Positions 35,420-45,375 are shown, numbered from the stretch's first letter. The stretch: DNA of 64,000 bases from Burkholderiales bacterium (GCA_016703325.1 JADJCH010000009.1:62001-126000), one strand, 5' to 3'. Translations and numbers: made by a program. Notes: a model not told the origin generated them from the letters alone.

Positions 35420-36547
35420 ATGCCCCTGATCGACCGCGACCCCCTGCTGCTCACCCCCGGGCCGCTCACCACGACGCTGCGCACCAAGCAGGCCATGCTG
35501 CATGACTGGGGCAGCTGGGACGCCGCCTTCAACCGCATCACCGGCGAGGTCTGCACCCAGCTGGTCGAGATCGTGCACGGCCGCGACACCCATGTCTGCG
35601 TGCCGCTGCAGGGCAGCGGCAGCTTTGCTGTGGAGGCTGCGCTGGGCACGCTGGTGCCACGCGAGGGCAAGGTGCTGGTACCCAACCAGGGCGCCTACTG
35701 TGCCCGCATCCTGAAGATCCTCGGCGTCATCGGCCGGGCTGCCGTGGAATTGCCCTTGGCCGAACACGAGCCGATGGATCCTGCCGCCATCGACGCGGCG
35801 CTGGCCGCCGACCCGTCCATCACCCATGTGGCGGTGGTGCACTGTGAAACCGGCACCGGCATCCTCAACCCGCTCGAGGCCATCGCCCGGGTGGTGGCCG
35901 CCCGTGGCCGGGCACTGCTGATCGACGCGATGAGCAGCTTCGGCGCCATCGAGATCGACGCGCGCCGCATCCCCTTCGACGCCCTGGTGGCCGCCTCGGG
36001 CAAGTGCCTGGAAGGGGTACCCGGCATGGGCTTCGTGATCGCCCGGCGCGAGGCGCTGCGGGCCAGTGCCGGAAACTGCCATTCGCTGGCGCTGGACCTG
36101 CACGACCAGTGGACCTACCTGGAGCGGACCACGCAGTGGCGCTTCACCCCGCCGACGCATGTGGTGGTGGCGCTGGCCGAGGCGCTGGCGCAGTACCACG
36201 AGGAAGGGGGCCAGGCCGCCCGGGGTGCGCGCTACGCGGCCAACTGCCGCCGCCTGGTCGAAGGCCTGCGCGGGCTGGGCCTGCGCCCCTTCCTCGCCGC
36301 CGAGGCGCAGGCGCCGATCATCGTCACCTTCCACGCCCCGGTGCACCCGGCCTGGCACTTCCCGACCTTCTACCAGGGTGTGCGCGAGCGCGGCTTCATC
36401 CTCTACCCCGGCAAGCTGACCCAGGTGGAGACCTTCCGCGTCGGCTGCATTGGTGCGCTGACGCCCTTCGACATCGACCCGGTGGTCCAGGCCATCGGCG
36501 CCACGCTGCGTGCGATGGGCATCCCGACGGGCGCCTGCACCGAGTGA
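35420..36547 (+). CDS. phnW: 2-aminoethylphosphonate-pyruvate transaminase
   Basis: 375 residues. LLTPGPLTTTLRTKQAMLHDWGSWD at the N-terminus, GSGSFAVEAALGT, HCETGTGILNP and the PLP lysine in ASGKCLEGVPGMGF (K195) are PhnW hallmarks. It moves the amino group of 2-aminoethylphosphonate to pyruvate, giving phosphonoacetaldehyde and alanine. The frame opens with a TTG at 35399, but ATG 35420 places the start right at the conserved MPLIDRDPLLLTPG, so I prefer it; no clear Shine-Dalgarno supports either. It lies directly upstream of phnX. Confidence 0.93.
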   Translation: MPLIDRDPLLLTPGPLTTTLRTKQAMLHDWGSWDAAFNRITGEVCTQLVEIVHGRDTHVCVPLQGSGSFAVEAALGTLVPREGKVLVPNQGAYCARILKILGVIGRAAVELPLAEHEPMDPAAIDAALAADPSITHVAVVHCETGTGILNPLEAIARVVAARGRALLIDAMSSFGAIEIDARRIPFDALVAASGKCLEGVPGMGFVIARREALRASAGNCHSLALDLHDQWTYLERTTQWRFTPPTHVVVALAEALAQYHEEGGQAARGARYAANCRRLVEGLRGLGLRPFLAAEAQAPIIVTFHAPVHPAWHFPTFYQGVRERGFILYPGKLTQVETFRVGCIGALTPFDIDPVVQAIGATLRAMGIPTGACTE

Positions 36548-36601
36548 CTGGCCGCCCCTGCGCCCCTTTGTCCCCACAGAAACCCTCAGGAGAACCCGCC
36601 C

Positions 36602-37414
36602 ATGACCCGCCACCTGGAAGCCGTCATCTTCGACTGGGCCGGCACCGTCGTCGACTTCGGCTCCTTCGCGCCGACGCAGATCTTCGTCGATGCCTTCAAG
36701 GCCGCCTATGACTTCGACCTGAGCCTGGCCGAGGCACGCCGGCCGATGGGCCTGGGCAAGTGGCAGCACATCCAGGCGCTGGGCCGTGATCCGGAGGTGG
36801 CCGCGCGCTGGCAGGCCCGCTTCGGCCGGCCGATGGGCGACGACGACGTCGATCACCTGTACCGCACCTTCATCCCGCTGCAGGTCGAACGGGTCGGGCA
36901 GCATGCCGACCTGATTCCCGGCACGCTGGAAACGGTGGCGGCGTTGCGGGCACAGGGTCTGAAGATCGGTTCCACCACCGGCTACCCGCGCGAGGTGATG
37001 CTGCGGCTGATCGAGGCCGCCGCTGAACGCGGCTATGCGCCGGACTGCGTGGTCTGTGCCGATGAACTGGCGGCAGGGGCTCGCCCCGGCCCCTGGATGG
37101 CGCTGGACTGTGTGCAGCAACTGCGCATCGCGGCGGTGGCCCACTGCATCAAGGTCGACGACACCCTGCCTGGCCTGCAGGAGGGACGCAGCGCCGGCAT
37201 GTGGACGGTGGGGCTGGCGCTGTCGGGCAGCCCGGCCGGCTGGACCCTGGCCGAGTACCAGGCGGCGCCCGAGTCGCAGCGCGAGGCCCTGCGGGGGCGG
37301 GTGCGCGCCGAGTTCGCCCCTGCCCATCCCCATTACGTGATCGACAGCGTGGCCGACCTGCTGCCGGTGGTGGCGCACATCGAGCAGCGCCTGGCCGCCG
37401 GCGAGCGGCCCTGA
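36602..37414 (+). CDS. phnX: Phosphonoacetaldehyde hydrolase (phosphonatase)
   Basis: 270 residues of the HAD superfamily. Motif I FDWAGTVVD has the nucleophile D11, and K53 in MGLGKWQHI is the expected Schiff-base lysine specific to phosphonatase. STTGYPREVM and the VDDTLPGLQEG motif complete the active site. It splits phosphonoacetaldehyde into acetaldehyde and phosphate. ATG 36602 follows AGGAGAACC. With phnW upstream and pbfA nearby it is the convergence point of the pathway. Confidence 0.95.
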   Translation: MTRHLEAVIFDWAGTVVDFGSFAPTQIFVDAFKAAYDFDLSLAEARRPMGLGKWQHIQALGRDPEVAARWQARFGRPMGDDDVDHLYRTFIPLQVERVGQHADLIPGTLETVAALRAQGLKIGSTTGYPREVMLRLIEAAAERGYAPDCVVCADELAAGARPGPWMALDCVQQLRIAAVAHCIKVDDTLPGLQEGRSAGMWTVGLALSGSPAGWTLAEYQAAPESQREALRGRVRAEFAPAHPHYVIDSVADLLPVVAHIEQRLAAGERP

Positions 37415-37429
37415 TCACGGCGGCGACCG

Positions 37430-38578
37430 ATGCAACACGCGGACCACTTCGACCTGGTGGTGGTGGGCGCCGGCATCCTCGGGCTGGCGACGGCCTGGCG
37501 GGCCCGGCAGCGGGGGTGGAAGGTGGCGGTGCTGGAGCGCCATGCCCGCTGCATCGGCGCTTCGGTGCGCAACTTCGGCTTTGTCACCGTCACCGGCCAG
37601 GGACCGGCCGATCACTGGCGGCGCGCGCAGATCAGCCGCGCAGCCTGGGAGGAAATTGCGCCGCAGGCGGGCATCCCGGTGCTCCAGCGGGGGGCCTGGG
37701 TGCTGGCCCAACGGCCCGAGGCGGCGGCCCTGCTGGAAGCCTTTGCTGCCGGTGACATGGGCACCGGCTGCCGGCTGCTGGGCCCCGCGCAGATGCAGCG
37801 GGAGTGCCCCGCCTTGCGGCCGGGCGAGCTGCTGCTGCACAGCCCGCATGAGCTGCGCATCGAATCCCGCGAGGCCGTGGCGCGCCTGGCGCAGTGGCTG
37901 CAGCAGATTCATGGCGTGGACTTTCATTGGCACACCGCGGTGCACGAGATCGATCTGCCGCGGGTGCACAGCAGCCGCGGTGTGTTTCGAGCCGAGCACT
38001 GCGTCGTCTGCCCCGGACACGACCTGTCCAGCCTGCCTGCACAGTGGCTGGCGGACGCGGGCCTGCGCACTCGCATCCGAGTCTGCACGCTGCAGATGTT
38101 GCGTGTGGCACCGGCAAGGCCATTGCCCCTGCCTTGCACGCTGACGTCCGATCTCAGCCTGCTGCGTTACCCCGGTTTTGCCACTTTGCCGCAGGCGGCT
38201 GTGCTGCGCCAGCGGCTGGAGCGGGAGCAGCCGCAGCATCTGGCGCAGGGGGTGCACCTGATTGTCGCCTCTGGCGCCGATGGTTCGCTGGTGGTGGGCG
38301 ACAGCCATGTCTACGGAGATGCCGAGCAGCCCTTTGCACGCAGCGAGGTGGACCATCTGATCCTCAACGAGCTGCACAACGTGCTGGATGGGGGCGACCT
38401 GCAGGTCACCGAACACTGGGTGGGCAGCTACGCCTCGGCAGATCAACCTGTGTTCCTGGGCAGCCCGGCAGCGGGCGTGGCGGTCGGTCTGGTCACCAGC
38501 GGCACCGGTGCATCGACCGCTTTTGCGCTGGGTGACGAGTTGCTGGACTGCGCCATGGGGAGCGGCGCGGGCCGGTGA
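37430..38578 (+). CDS. FAD-dependent oxidoreductase of phosphonate clusters (TIGR03364 type)
   Basis: 382 residues of the DAO/FAD family: dinucleotide-binding VVGAGILGLATAW, FGFVTVTGQ, and a C-terminal GTGASTAFALGDELL. It matches the family often found beside phnX, related to the PbfC/PbfD enzymes reported to oxidise aminoethylphosphonate derivatives such as N-methylated forms to phosphonoacetaldehyde. The exact substrate here is not readable. It starts 15 bases after phnX and ends the operon. Confidence 0.82.
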   Translation: MQHADHFDLVVVGAGILGLATAWRARQRGWKVAVLERHARCIGASVRNFGFVTVTGQGPADHWRRAQISRAAWEEIAPQAGIPVLQRGAWVLAQRPEAAALLEAFAAGDMGTGCRLLGPAQMQRECPALRPGELLLHSPHELRIESREAVARLAQWLQQIHGVDFHWHTAVHEIDLPRVHSSRGVFRAEHCVVCPGHDLSSLPAQWLADAGLRTRIRVCTLQMLRVAPARPLPLPCTLTSDLSLLRYPGFATLPQAAVLRQRLEREQPQHLAQGVHLIVASGADGSLVVGDSHVYGDAEQPFARSEVDHLILNELHNVLDGGDLQVTEHWVGSYASADQPVFLGSPAAGVAVGLVTSGTGASTAFALGDELLDCAMGSGAGR

Positions 38579-38600
38579 GGAACGATTCAGGCAGTGACAT

Positions 38601-38619
38601 CCGTCACGCGCCTGTCACC
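38601..38619 (+). promoter_or_regulatory. Candidate Pho box upstream of the phytase-like gene
   Basis: CCGTCAC and CTGTCAC occur 11 bases apart, as in the PhoB consensus of two TGTCA-type repeats at 11-bp spacing. The first half-site has one mismatch. It lies about 50 to 70 bases upstream of the ATG at 38671. The match is short, so this is a candidate only. Confidence 0.4.
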
Positions 38620-38670
38620 ACAGCTGCCTAAGGTCGGTGGTTTTCTTTACAAGCAAAGAGGATCGCAGAC

Positions 38671-41014
38671 ATGTCTTTCCCGAATCTGCGCCTGTCGGCG
38701 CTGGCCCTGGCAGCGTCGTTGGCGATGGCGGTGGCCGCCTGTGGCGGCGGTGATGATGACGACAAGGACAACGCTGTCCAGGCATCGGTGCCCGATGCGA
38801 CGATGCACTTCAACCGCGTGTCCACCTTCACCATCTGCGAGCAGCTGGGCTCCTCCTGTGAATCGAACACGGCCGTCAACGCCGAGATCGTTGCGGCCAG
38901 CACGGACGGCATGACGCTGGTCTACACCAGCGGGCTGAGCAAACAGATCGGCTTCGTGGACATCACCGATCCGTCCGCACCGGTGGGCCTGGGGTCACTG
39001 GCGCTGGACGGCGAGCCGACTTCGGTGGCCGTGGCGGGCGCATATGCCCTGGTGGCGGTGAACACCTCGGCCTCCTTCGTGGCACCCACGGGCAAGCTGG
39101 TGGTGGTGAACATCGCCACCCGCACGGTGGTGGCCGAACTGGACCTGGGGGGCCAGCCGGATTCGGTGGCGGTCAGCAAGGACGGCCGCTACGCCGCGGT
39201 GGTGATCGAGAACGAACGCGACGAAAGCGTCAACGGCGGCGCCATTCCCCAGCTGCCTGCAGGCGGCCTCGCCATCATCGACCTGGTGGGCGCCCCGACG
39301 GCCTGGACACGCCGCAACGTGGACCTGACCGGCATCGCCACCCTGTACGGCAGCGATCCGGAACCGGAGTACGTCTCGATCAACGAGGACAACATCGCCG
39401 TCGTCACGCTGCAGGAGAACAACCACATCGCCCTGGTGAACCTGGCCACCGGTGCGGTGACCGGCCACTTCCCGGCCGGCAGCGTTACGCTGGACGGGGT
39501 GGACCTCATCGACGAGCGCCCCAACCTGGTCCAGTTCACCCAGACGCAGACCGACCGCCTGCGTGAGCCCGATGGGGTGACCTGGGTGTCGAAGACTCGT
39601 TTTGCCACCGCCAACGAAGGGGATCTGGCCGGCGGCAGCCGCGGCTTCACCCTGTTCAACACCGACGGCAGCGTGGCCTGGGACGCCGGCATGGACCTGG
39701 AGTACCGCCTCGCGAGCATCGGCCACATGAACGACCGCCGCAACGACGCCAAGGGCAACGAGCCGGAGAACGTCGCCTTCGGCCGCTTCGGCAGCACCGA
39801 CTACCTGTTCGTGGCGTCCGAGCGCTCCAGCGTGGTGGCCGTGTACGACATGAGCCAGCCCACCGCACCCGCCTACAAGCAGGCCCTGCCCGGGGCCCTC
39901 AGTCCGGAGGGGCTGCTCGCCATCCCCTCGCGCGGCCTGCTGATCTCCGCCAGCGAGGTGGATGACCGCAGCCTGCCCGCCCGGTCCGCTCTCAACGTCT
40001 ACAGCTACCAGAAGGCCGCGCCCAAGTACCCCACGGTGCAGTCGGACAACCGCTCCGACGGCAAGCCCATGCCCTGGGGCGCCCTGTCTGGCCTGGTGGC
40101 TGCCACCACCGGCAACACCGTGTACGCCATCGAGGACAGCTTCTACCGCGCCAACCGCATCTTCACGGTGGATGTGGGGGTGGCACCTGCGGCGATCCGC
40201 AGCGAGCTGCGCATCACCGATGCCAACGACGTGCTGAAGAACTTCGGCGCCACGCTGCCGGCCGCCCGCGACAACCAGGCCTTCGACCAGACCGATGTGA
40301 CGGCGATGATCAACGCCGACAAGACGGTCAACCTGGATCCGGAGGGCATCTCCCTGGCCAGCACCGGTGGTTTCTGGATCGCCTCGGAAGGGGCCGGTTC
40401 CAAGACCGCCTACGAAACCGGCCGCAACATCACCTCCGCCAACCTGCTGCTGCGGGTGTCGGCCGCGGGTGTCATCGAGGAGGTGGTGACGCTGCCCGAT
40501 GCGGTCAATGCCCTGCAGACCCGCTATGGATTCGAAGGGGTGAGCGAGTCCGACGGCAAGCTGGTGGTGGCGATGCAGCGCCCCTGGCTGGGCGAGGCGA
40601 TGCCGCGCATCGCGGTCTACGACCTCACCGCCAAGACCTGGCAGTTCCACTTCTACCCGCTGGACCCGGCCGCGTCGCCCAACGGCGGCTGGGTGGGGCT
40701 GTCGGAGATCACGGCGCTGGGCAGCAACCGCTTCCTGGTGGTGGAGCGCGACAACCAGGCGGGCCCGGACGCGCGCGTCAAGCGCCTGTACCGCATTGAC
40801 CTGACCGGCGTGGCCGATGGCGGTACGCTGCGCAAGACCCTGGTGCGTGACCTGATGGCCGATCTGCGTGCCACCCACGGCCCGGATCCTGGAAAAGATC
40901 GAAGGTCTGGCGGTACTGGCCAGCGGCGAGGTGATGTTTGTCACCGACAACGACGGCATCAACGACAACAGCGGGGAGACTCAGCTGGTGAGGCTGGGCA
41001 AGATCCTGAACTGA
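38671..41014 (+). CDS. Esterase-like phytase-family lipoprotein (frameshifted near 3' end)
   Basis: Lipoprotein signal peptide with AVAAC-GGG, then about 740 residues of beta-propeller character (FVDITDPSAPVGLGSL, DGRYAAVVIENERDE, EPEYVSINEDNIAVVTLQENNHI) and the 'esterase-like activity of phytase' domain (DLDPEGISLASTGGFWIASEGAG-like). Around 40884 the frame shifts: one G fewer in the CCCGGATCC would give THGPILEKIEGLAVLASGE and the natural ending LVRLGKILN with stop at 41012-41014. Without that correction the frame would run into the mutase gene at 41191, which is artefactual. The gene is either frameshifted or affected by a sequencing error. Function may be release of phosphate from organic substrates, or unknown; SD is AGAGGA before ATG 38671. 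Confidence 0.75.
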
Positions 41015-41034
41015 TCGGCTCCTCGCGGGAGCTG

Positions 41035-41073
41035 GCGCACCCCGGCGCAGGCCGCGGTGCGCTTTTTGTTTTT
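41035..41073 (+). terminator. Rho-independent terminator
   Basis: GCGCACC (41035-41041) pairs with GGTGCGC (41056-41062) around a 14-base loop, followed by TTTTTGTTTTT. It lies 21 bases after the corrected stop at 41014, supporting that stop as the true gene end. Confidence 0.85.
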
Positions 41074-41190
41074 GAACCGAGCGGAATTCGCATCCGGCTG
41101 TCGCCCCGTGCACACGGTCGGCGGGCGGGGCCAGGCCGCTCCCTACAATGCCCGCAGTTTCTTTTTTGCAACTCCAGGGCAGCGCAGCGC

Positions 41191-42582
41191 ATGAATCTGA
41201 CAGCTTCGGCCTTCAAGGCCTACGACATCCGCGGCATCGTCGGTCAGGCGATCGACGCCGATTTTGCCGAGCACCTCGGCCGGGCCTTCGGCAGCGAGGC
41301 GGTGGCCGCCGGTGAGAAGGCGGTGGCGGTGGGGCGCGACGGGCGGGTCTCCGGCCCGATGCTGGTGGAGGCGCTGATGCGCGGGCTGGCCTCCACCGGG
41401 CTGGACGTGGTGGACCTGGGCGCGGTGACCACCCCGATGCTGTACTACGTGGCCGCCACCCGCGGTGCCCAGGGCTGCCGCAGCGGCATCCAGGTGACCG
41501 GCAGCCACAACCCCAAGGATTACAACGGCTTCAAGATGGTGCTGGCCGGTGTGGCCATCCACGGCGAGGCCATCCAGCGCCTGCGCCAGCGCATGGAGGC
41601 CGAGGACTACCACCAGGCACCCGGCGGGCGCATCGCGGCCATGGACATCCTGCCGGAGTACAGCGCCCGCATCACCGGCGACTGCAAACTGGCGCGGCCG
41701 ATGAAGATCGTGGTCGACTCGGGCAACGGCATTCCGGGGGCATCGTCACCCGGCATCCTGAAGGCGTTGGGCTGCGAGGTGATCGACCTGTACAGCCGCG
41801 TCGACGGCGATTTCCCGAACCACCATCCCGATCCGTCCAAGCTGGAGAACCTGGCCGACCTGATCAAGGTGGTCCACGCCACCGAGGCGGAACTGGGCCT
41901 GGCCTTCGACGGCGATGGTGACCGCCTCGGGCTGGTGACGCGCGACGGCGAGATCATCTTCCCGGACCGCCAGATGCTGCTGTTTGCCCGCGACATCCTG
42001 GCGCGCCATCCGGGCGGCACCATCATTTTCGACGTCAAGTGTTCGCAGCGCCTGTCGGCCGGCATCCGTGAAGCCGGCGGCGTGCCGCTGATGTGGAAGA
42101 CCGGTCACTCGCTGGTCAAGGCCAAGCTCAGGGAGACCGGTGCGCCGATCGCCGGGGAAATGAGTGGCCACATCTTCTTCGGTGAGCGCTGGTACGGTTT
42201 CGACGATGCGATGTACACCGCCGGGCGGCTGCTGGAGATCCTGTCTCGTTTCGACGATCCGAGTGCGGTGCTCAAGGCCCTGCCCACCAGCCACAGCACG
42301 CCGGAGCTGAACGTGCCGGTGCCGGCGGGCAACCAGCATGCGATCGTCGAGCAGCTGGTGGCGCAGGCGGACTTTCCGGGCGCGCAGATCGGTACCATCG
42401 ACGGTCTGCGTTGCGACTACCCGGACGGGTTCGGTCTGATCCGCGCCTCCAACACCACGCCGGTGCTGGTGCTGCGTTTCGAGGGCCACAGCCCCGAGGC
42501 GTTGCAGCGCATCGAACACGATCTGATGGCCGCCTTGCGCAAGGTGATGCCCGAAGCGCAGGTGCAGGCTTCCGCGCATTGA
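41191..42582 (+). CDS. Phosphomannomutase/phosphoglucomutase
   Basis: 463 residues of the alpha-D-phosphohexomutase family, AlgC/ManB-like: FKAYDIRGIVG at the N-terminus, the phosphoserine loop QVTGSHNPKDYNG, the metal loop AFDGDGDRLG and the sugar-binding GEMSGHIFF, plus the C-terminal RASNTTPVLVLRFE phosphate-binding region. It interconverts mannose or glucose 1- and 6-phosphates for lipopolysaccharide and exopolysaccharide precursors, and could also use glucose 1-phosphate released by the glucan phosphorylase. ATG 41191 is the first start after the terminator. WaaA follows 83 bases later. Confidence 0.93.
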   Translation: MNLTASAFKAYDIRGIVGQAIDADFAEHLGRAFGSEAVAAGEKAVAVGRDGRVSGPMLVEALMRGLASTGLDVVDLGAVTTPMLYYVAATRGAQGCRSGIQVTGSHNPKDYNGFKMVLAGVAIHGEAIQRLRQRMEAEDYHQAPGGRIAAMDILPEYSARITGDCKLARPMKIVVDSGNGIPGASSPGILKALGCEVIDLYSRVDGDFPNHHPDPSKLENLADLIKVVHATEAELGLAFDGDGDRLGLVTRDGEIIFPDRQMLLFARDILARHPGGTIIFDVKCSQRLSAGIREAGGVPLMWKTGHSLVKAKLRETGAPIAGEMSGHIFFGERWYGFDDAMYTAGRLLEILSRFDDPSAVLKALPTSHSTPELNVPVPAGNQHAIVEQLVAQADFPGAQIGTIDGLRCDYPDGFGLIRASNTTPVLVLRFEGHSPEALQRIEHDLMAALRKVMPEAQVQASAH

Positions 42583-42665
42583 CGGGTTTTTCACGGGGCC
42601 AGATACAGGCCAGAGCAGGAGATGGCGGTGACAACGGCAGGCAGCAGGGCCGGGAGACCGAAGGC

Positions 42666-44006
42666 ATGATGGGCCGCTGGGCTGAAACCCTGGCGCGCTG
42701 GTCGTATGGCCTGCTGATGCGCCTGTTGCTGCCGCTGCTGCTGCTGCGGCTGCTGTGGCGGGCCCACCGGGAGCCGCTGTACGGCCGCTGGTTGGGCGAA
42801 AGGCTGGGCTTGGGTGCAGCGAGTAATCCCGGGGCGATCTGGATCCATGCGGTGTCGCTGGGTGAAACCCGGGCGGCCGAGCCGCTGATCCTGCGGCTGC
42901 GTGAACTGCGGCCCGGTGTGCCGCTGCTGCTCACCCACGGCACAGCCACCGGCCGGGAGGCCGGGCAGGGCCTGCTGGCTGCGGGCGATGCTCAGCGCTG
43001 GCTGCCGCTGGACACGCCCGGGGCCACCCAGCGCTTCTTCCGGCGCCACCGTCCGGCGGTGGGGGTGCTGATGGAAACCGAGGTCTGGCCGGCGCTGCTG
43101 TTTGCCGCGGCGGAGGCCGGGGTGCCGATGGTGCTGACCAACGCCCGCCTGTCGGCGCGCAGCCTGCGCAAGTCGCTGCGCTTCGACCGCCTGCTGCGCC
43201 CGGCCGCACGGCGCCTGGCCCTGGTGCTGGCACAGACAGCCGACGACGCCCAGCGCCTGGCCGCAGCAGGGGCCTGGCCGGTGCAGATCTGCGGCAACCT
43301 CAAGTTCGACTTGCAGCCCGACCCGGCGGTGTTCACCCGCGGGCGGCGCTGGCGCGACCGCATGCCGGTGACCCAGGGCGGTGTGCGGCAGCGCCGGGTG
43401 GTGCTGGCCGCCGTCTGGCGCGAGGGAGAGGACGAGCCCCTGCTGGCCGCCTGGCGCGCCTGGCTGCTGCGCCAGCCGCAGCGCAACACGGCAGCCTGGC
43501 CGCTGCTGCTGATCGTGCCGCGCCACCCGCAGCGTTTCGACGAGGTGGCGGCGCTGGTGCGCAAGACCGGCCTGGAGCTGTCGCGACGCAGCAGCTGGGG
43601 GGAGGGCGGTCCGCCCGACGAGGCCCTGCATGCGGACGTCTGGCTGGGCGACAGCCTGCGCGAGATGCCGGCCTACTACGCCCTGGCGGATGTGGCGATG
43701 CTGGGAGGCAGCTTTGCGCCGCTGGGTGGGCAGAACCTGATCGAGGCCGCCGCCTGTGGCTGCCCGCTGGTGATGGGGCCGCACACCTTCAACTTTGCGG
43801 AGGCGGCCGAGCTGGCGCTGGAACAGGGCGCTGCCGCCCGGGTGTCCAGCCTGGAAGAAGCGGTGGCGCTGGCCGGCTCGATGGCCAGCGACGACGACGT
43901 GCTGGCCACCCGCGCAGCGGCCTGTCTGCGCTTCTCGCAGGCCCATCAAGGCGCGGCGCAGCGCATGGCGCTGGCCATCGACGCCCTGTCGTCCTCACGT
44001 CATTGA
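42666..44006 (+). CDS. waaA: 3-deoxy-D-manno-octulosonic acid (Kdo) transferase
   Basis: 446 residues. An N-terminal hydrophobic anchor (LMRLLLPLLLLRLLWR) precedes the glycosyltransferase fold: IWIHAVSLGETRAAEPL, LMETEVWPALL, LTNARLSARS, then GGSFAPLGGQNLIEAAACGCPLVMGPHTFNF near the C-terminus. It adds Kdo to lipid A precursor at the inner membrane. ATG 42666 (adjacent to a second ATG) has GGGAGA upstream. Confidence 0.95.
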   Translation: MMGRWAETLARWSYGLLMRLLLPLLLLRLLWRAHREPLYGRWLGERLGLGAASNPGAIWIHAVSLGETRAAEPLILRLRELRPGVPLLLTHGTATGREAGQGLLAAGDAQRWLPLDTPGATQRFFRRHRPAVGVLMETEVWPALLFAAAEAGVPMVLTNARLSARSLRKSLRFDRLLRPAARRLALVLAQTADDAQRLAAAGAWPVQICGNLKFDLQPDPAVFTRGRRWRDRMPVTQGGVRQRRVVLAAVWREGEDEPLLAAWRAWLLRQPQRNTAAWPLLLIVPRHPQRFDEVAALVRKTGLELSRRSSWGEGGPPDEALHADVWLGDSLREMPAYYALADVAMLGGSFAPLGGQNLIEAAACGCPLVMGPHTFNFAEAAELALEQGAAARVSSLEEAVALAGSMASDDDVLATRAAACLRFSQAHQGAAQRMALAIDALSSSRH

Positions 44007-44031
44007 GGCGCGATCAGGGCTTCTCCGGCAT

Positions 44032-45375
44032 TCAGGGCTTGAGCAGCGCGTCGATCGGGTCGAGGTCGGCCGCGCTCAGGGAGCCGGCCGCCTGGCGCAG
44101 CTTCAGGCTGGTGACCAGCAGGTCGTAGCGGGCCTTGGCCAGCTCGGCCTGGGTGGAGAACAGCTGGGTCTGGGCGTTGAGCACGTCCAGGTTGACCCGC
44201 ACGCCCACCTTGTAGCCCAGCTGGGTGGCCTCCAGCGCCAGCTTGCTGGAGGACTCGGCCGCCTCCAGCGCCGCCACGCGGGACTTGCCCGATTCCAGCC
44301 CCAGGTAGGCCTGCCGGGTGCCCAGTGTCAGGGACCTGCGGGCGTTCTCCAGGTCGTTGCGGGCCTTGTCTTCCAGCTTGAGGGCCTCGCTCACCTGGCT
44401 CTGGATGGCGCCTCCGGTGTAGAGCGGCCACTTGAGGATCACCCCCACCGAGTGGGAGCGGGCCGTGCCTTCACCCCCCAGCGAGCTCATGGCGTACTTG
44501 CCCTGGTTGTTGGCCACCCCCAGGCTGCCGTTGAGGTCCAGCGTGGGTTGGTGGCCGGCCTCGGTTCGGCGGGTTTCGAGCTTGGCCACGTCCAGCCCGG
44601 CCTGGGCCTTGCTGACGGTGGGCGACTTCTCCACCTGGGCCAGCCAGTCGTCCAGCGAGCCGCTGGAGGTGCTGCGCAGGGCCGTCACCTGGCGCAGCGG
44701 CAGCGGGGTCACGCCCTTCTGGCCGACCAACTGGTCCAGCGCCGCGCGTTTGGTCTGCAGGTCGTTCTGAGCGGCCAGCACCTGGGCCGAGACCAGGTCG
44801 AACTTGGCCTGGGCCTCGCGGGTGTCGGTGATGGTGGCGGTGCCGACTTCGAAGTTGCGTTTGGCCGAGGCGAGCTGCTCGCTGATGCCCTTCTTGTTGG
44901 CCTCTGCGGTGGCCAGTGCGTCCTGGGCGGCCAGCACGTCGAAGTAGGCCTGCGACACCCGCAGGATCAGGTCCTGCTCCGCAATCGCGAGATCGGCCTG
45001 GGCAACCGCCAGGCTGCGGCGGGCCTTGTCGACCGTCGCGGAGTTGGCCGCGTTGTAGAGCGACTGGGTGGCGTTCAGCCCGCCGGAGATCACCCGGCCA
45101 TTGCGGCTGCCGCCCAGCGGGGTGTCGGCGCCCACCTGCTTGGCTTCGGCCTGGAAGCCGAGCGACGGCCGGTTCAGGGCCTCGGCCTGTTCGGCCTTGA
45201 ATTGCACCGACTCGGCCTGGCTGCGGGCGGCCAGGTAGGTGGCGTCGTAGGCCCGGGCGGCGTCGTGCAGGGCCCGCAGGTTCTGCGCCTGGGCCGCAGC
45301 GGCCAGTGCAAGCAGCCCCAGCGCCAGCACGCTGCGGCGCAGGGGAGGGAGGGTGGAACGCAGCGTCGGATTCAT
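44032..45375 (-). CDS. TolC-family outer-membrane efflux protein
   Basis: 447 residues. The signal peptide (SVLALGLLALAAAAQA) precedes two repeated outer-membrane efflux domains of long helices and strand pairs (VIGALRVSQAYFDVLAAQ-like, LTLGTRQAYLGLESGKSRV). TolC trimers form the exit duct for type I secretion and RND pumps. It is convergent with waaA (25-base gap). The RND operon further along (46256-51401) is on the same strand and could use it. Confidence 0.92.
   Translation of the reverse strand: MNPTLRSTLPPLRRSVLALGLLALAAAAQAQNLRALHDAARAYDATYLAARSQAESVQFKAEQAEALNRPSLGFQAEAKQVGADTPLGGSRNGRVISGGLNATQSLYNAANSATVDKARRSLAVAQADLAIAEQDLILRVSQAYFDVLAAQDALATAEANKKGISEQLASAKRNFEVGTATITDTREAQAKFDLVSAQVLAAQNDLQTKRAALDQLVGQKGVTPLPLRQVTALRSTSSGSLDDWLAQVEKSPTVSKAQAGLDVAKLETRRTEAGHQPTLDLNGSLGVANNQGKYAMSSLGGEGTARSHSVGVILKWPLYTGGAIQSQVSEALKLEDKARNDLENARRSLTLGTRQAYLGLESGKSRVAALEAAESSSKLALEATQLGYKVGVRVNLDVLNAQTQLFSTQAELAKARYDLLVTSLKLRQAAGSLSAADLDPIDALLKP

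Noticed and set aside
33497..37378. 1,293-codon open frame on the minus strand
   Set aside because: Antisense to the permease, phnW and phnX, low-complexity composition, no motifs.
38671..42582. Single 1,303-residue frame joining the phytase-like protein to phosphomannomutase
   Set aside because: A one-base shift near 40884 hides the real stop at 41014; a terminator at 41035 and a proper mutase start at 41191 separate the genes.
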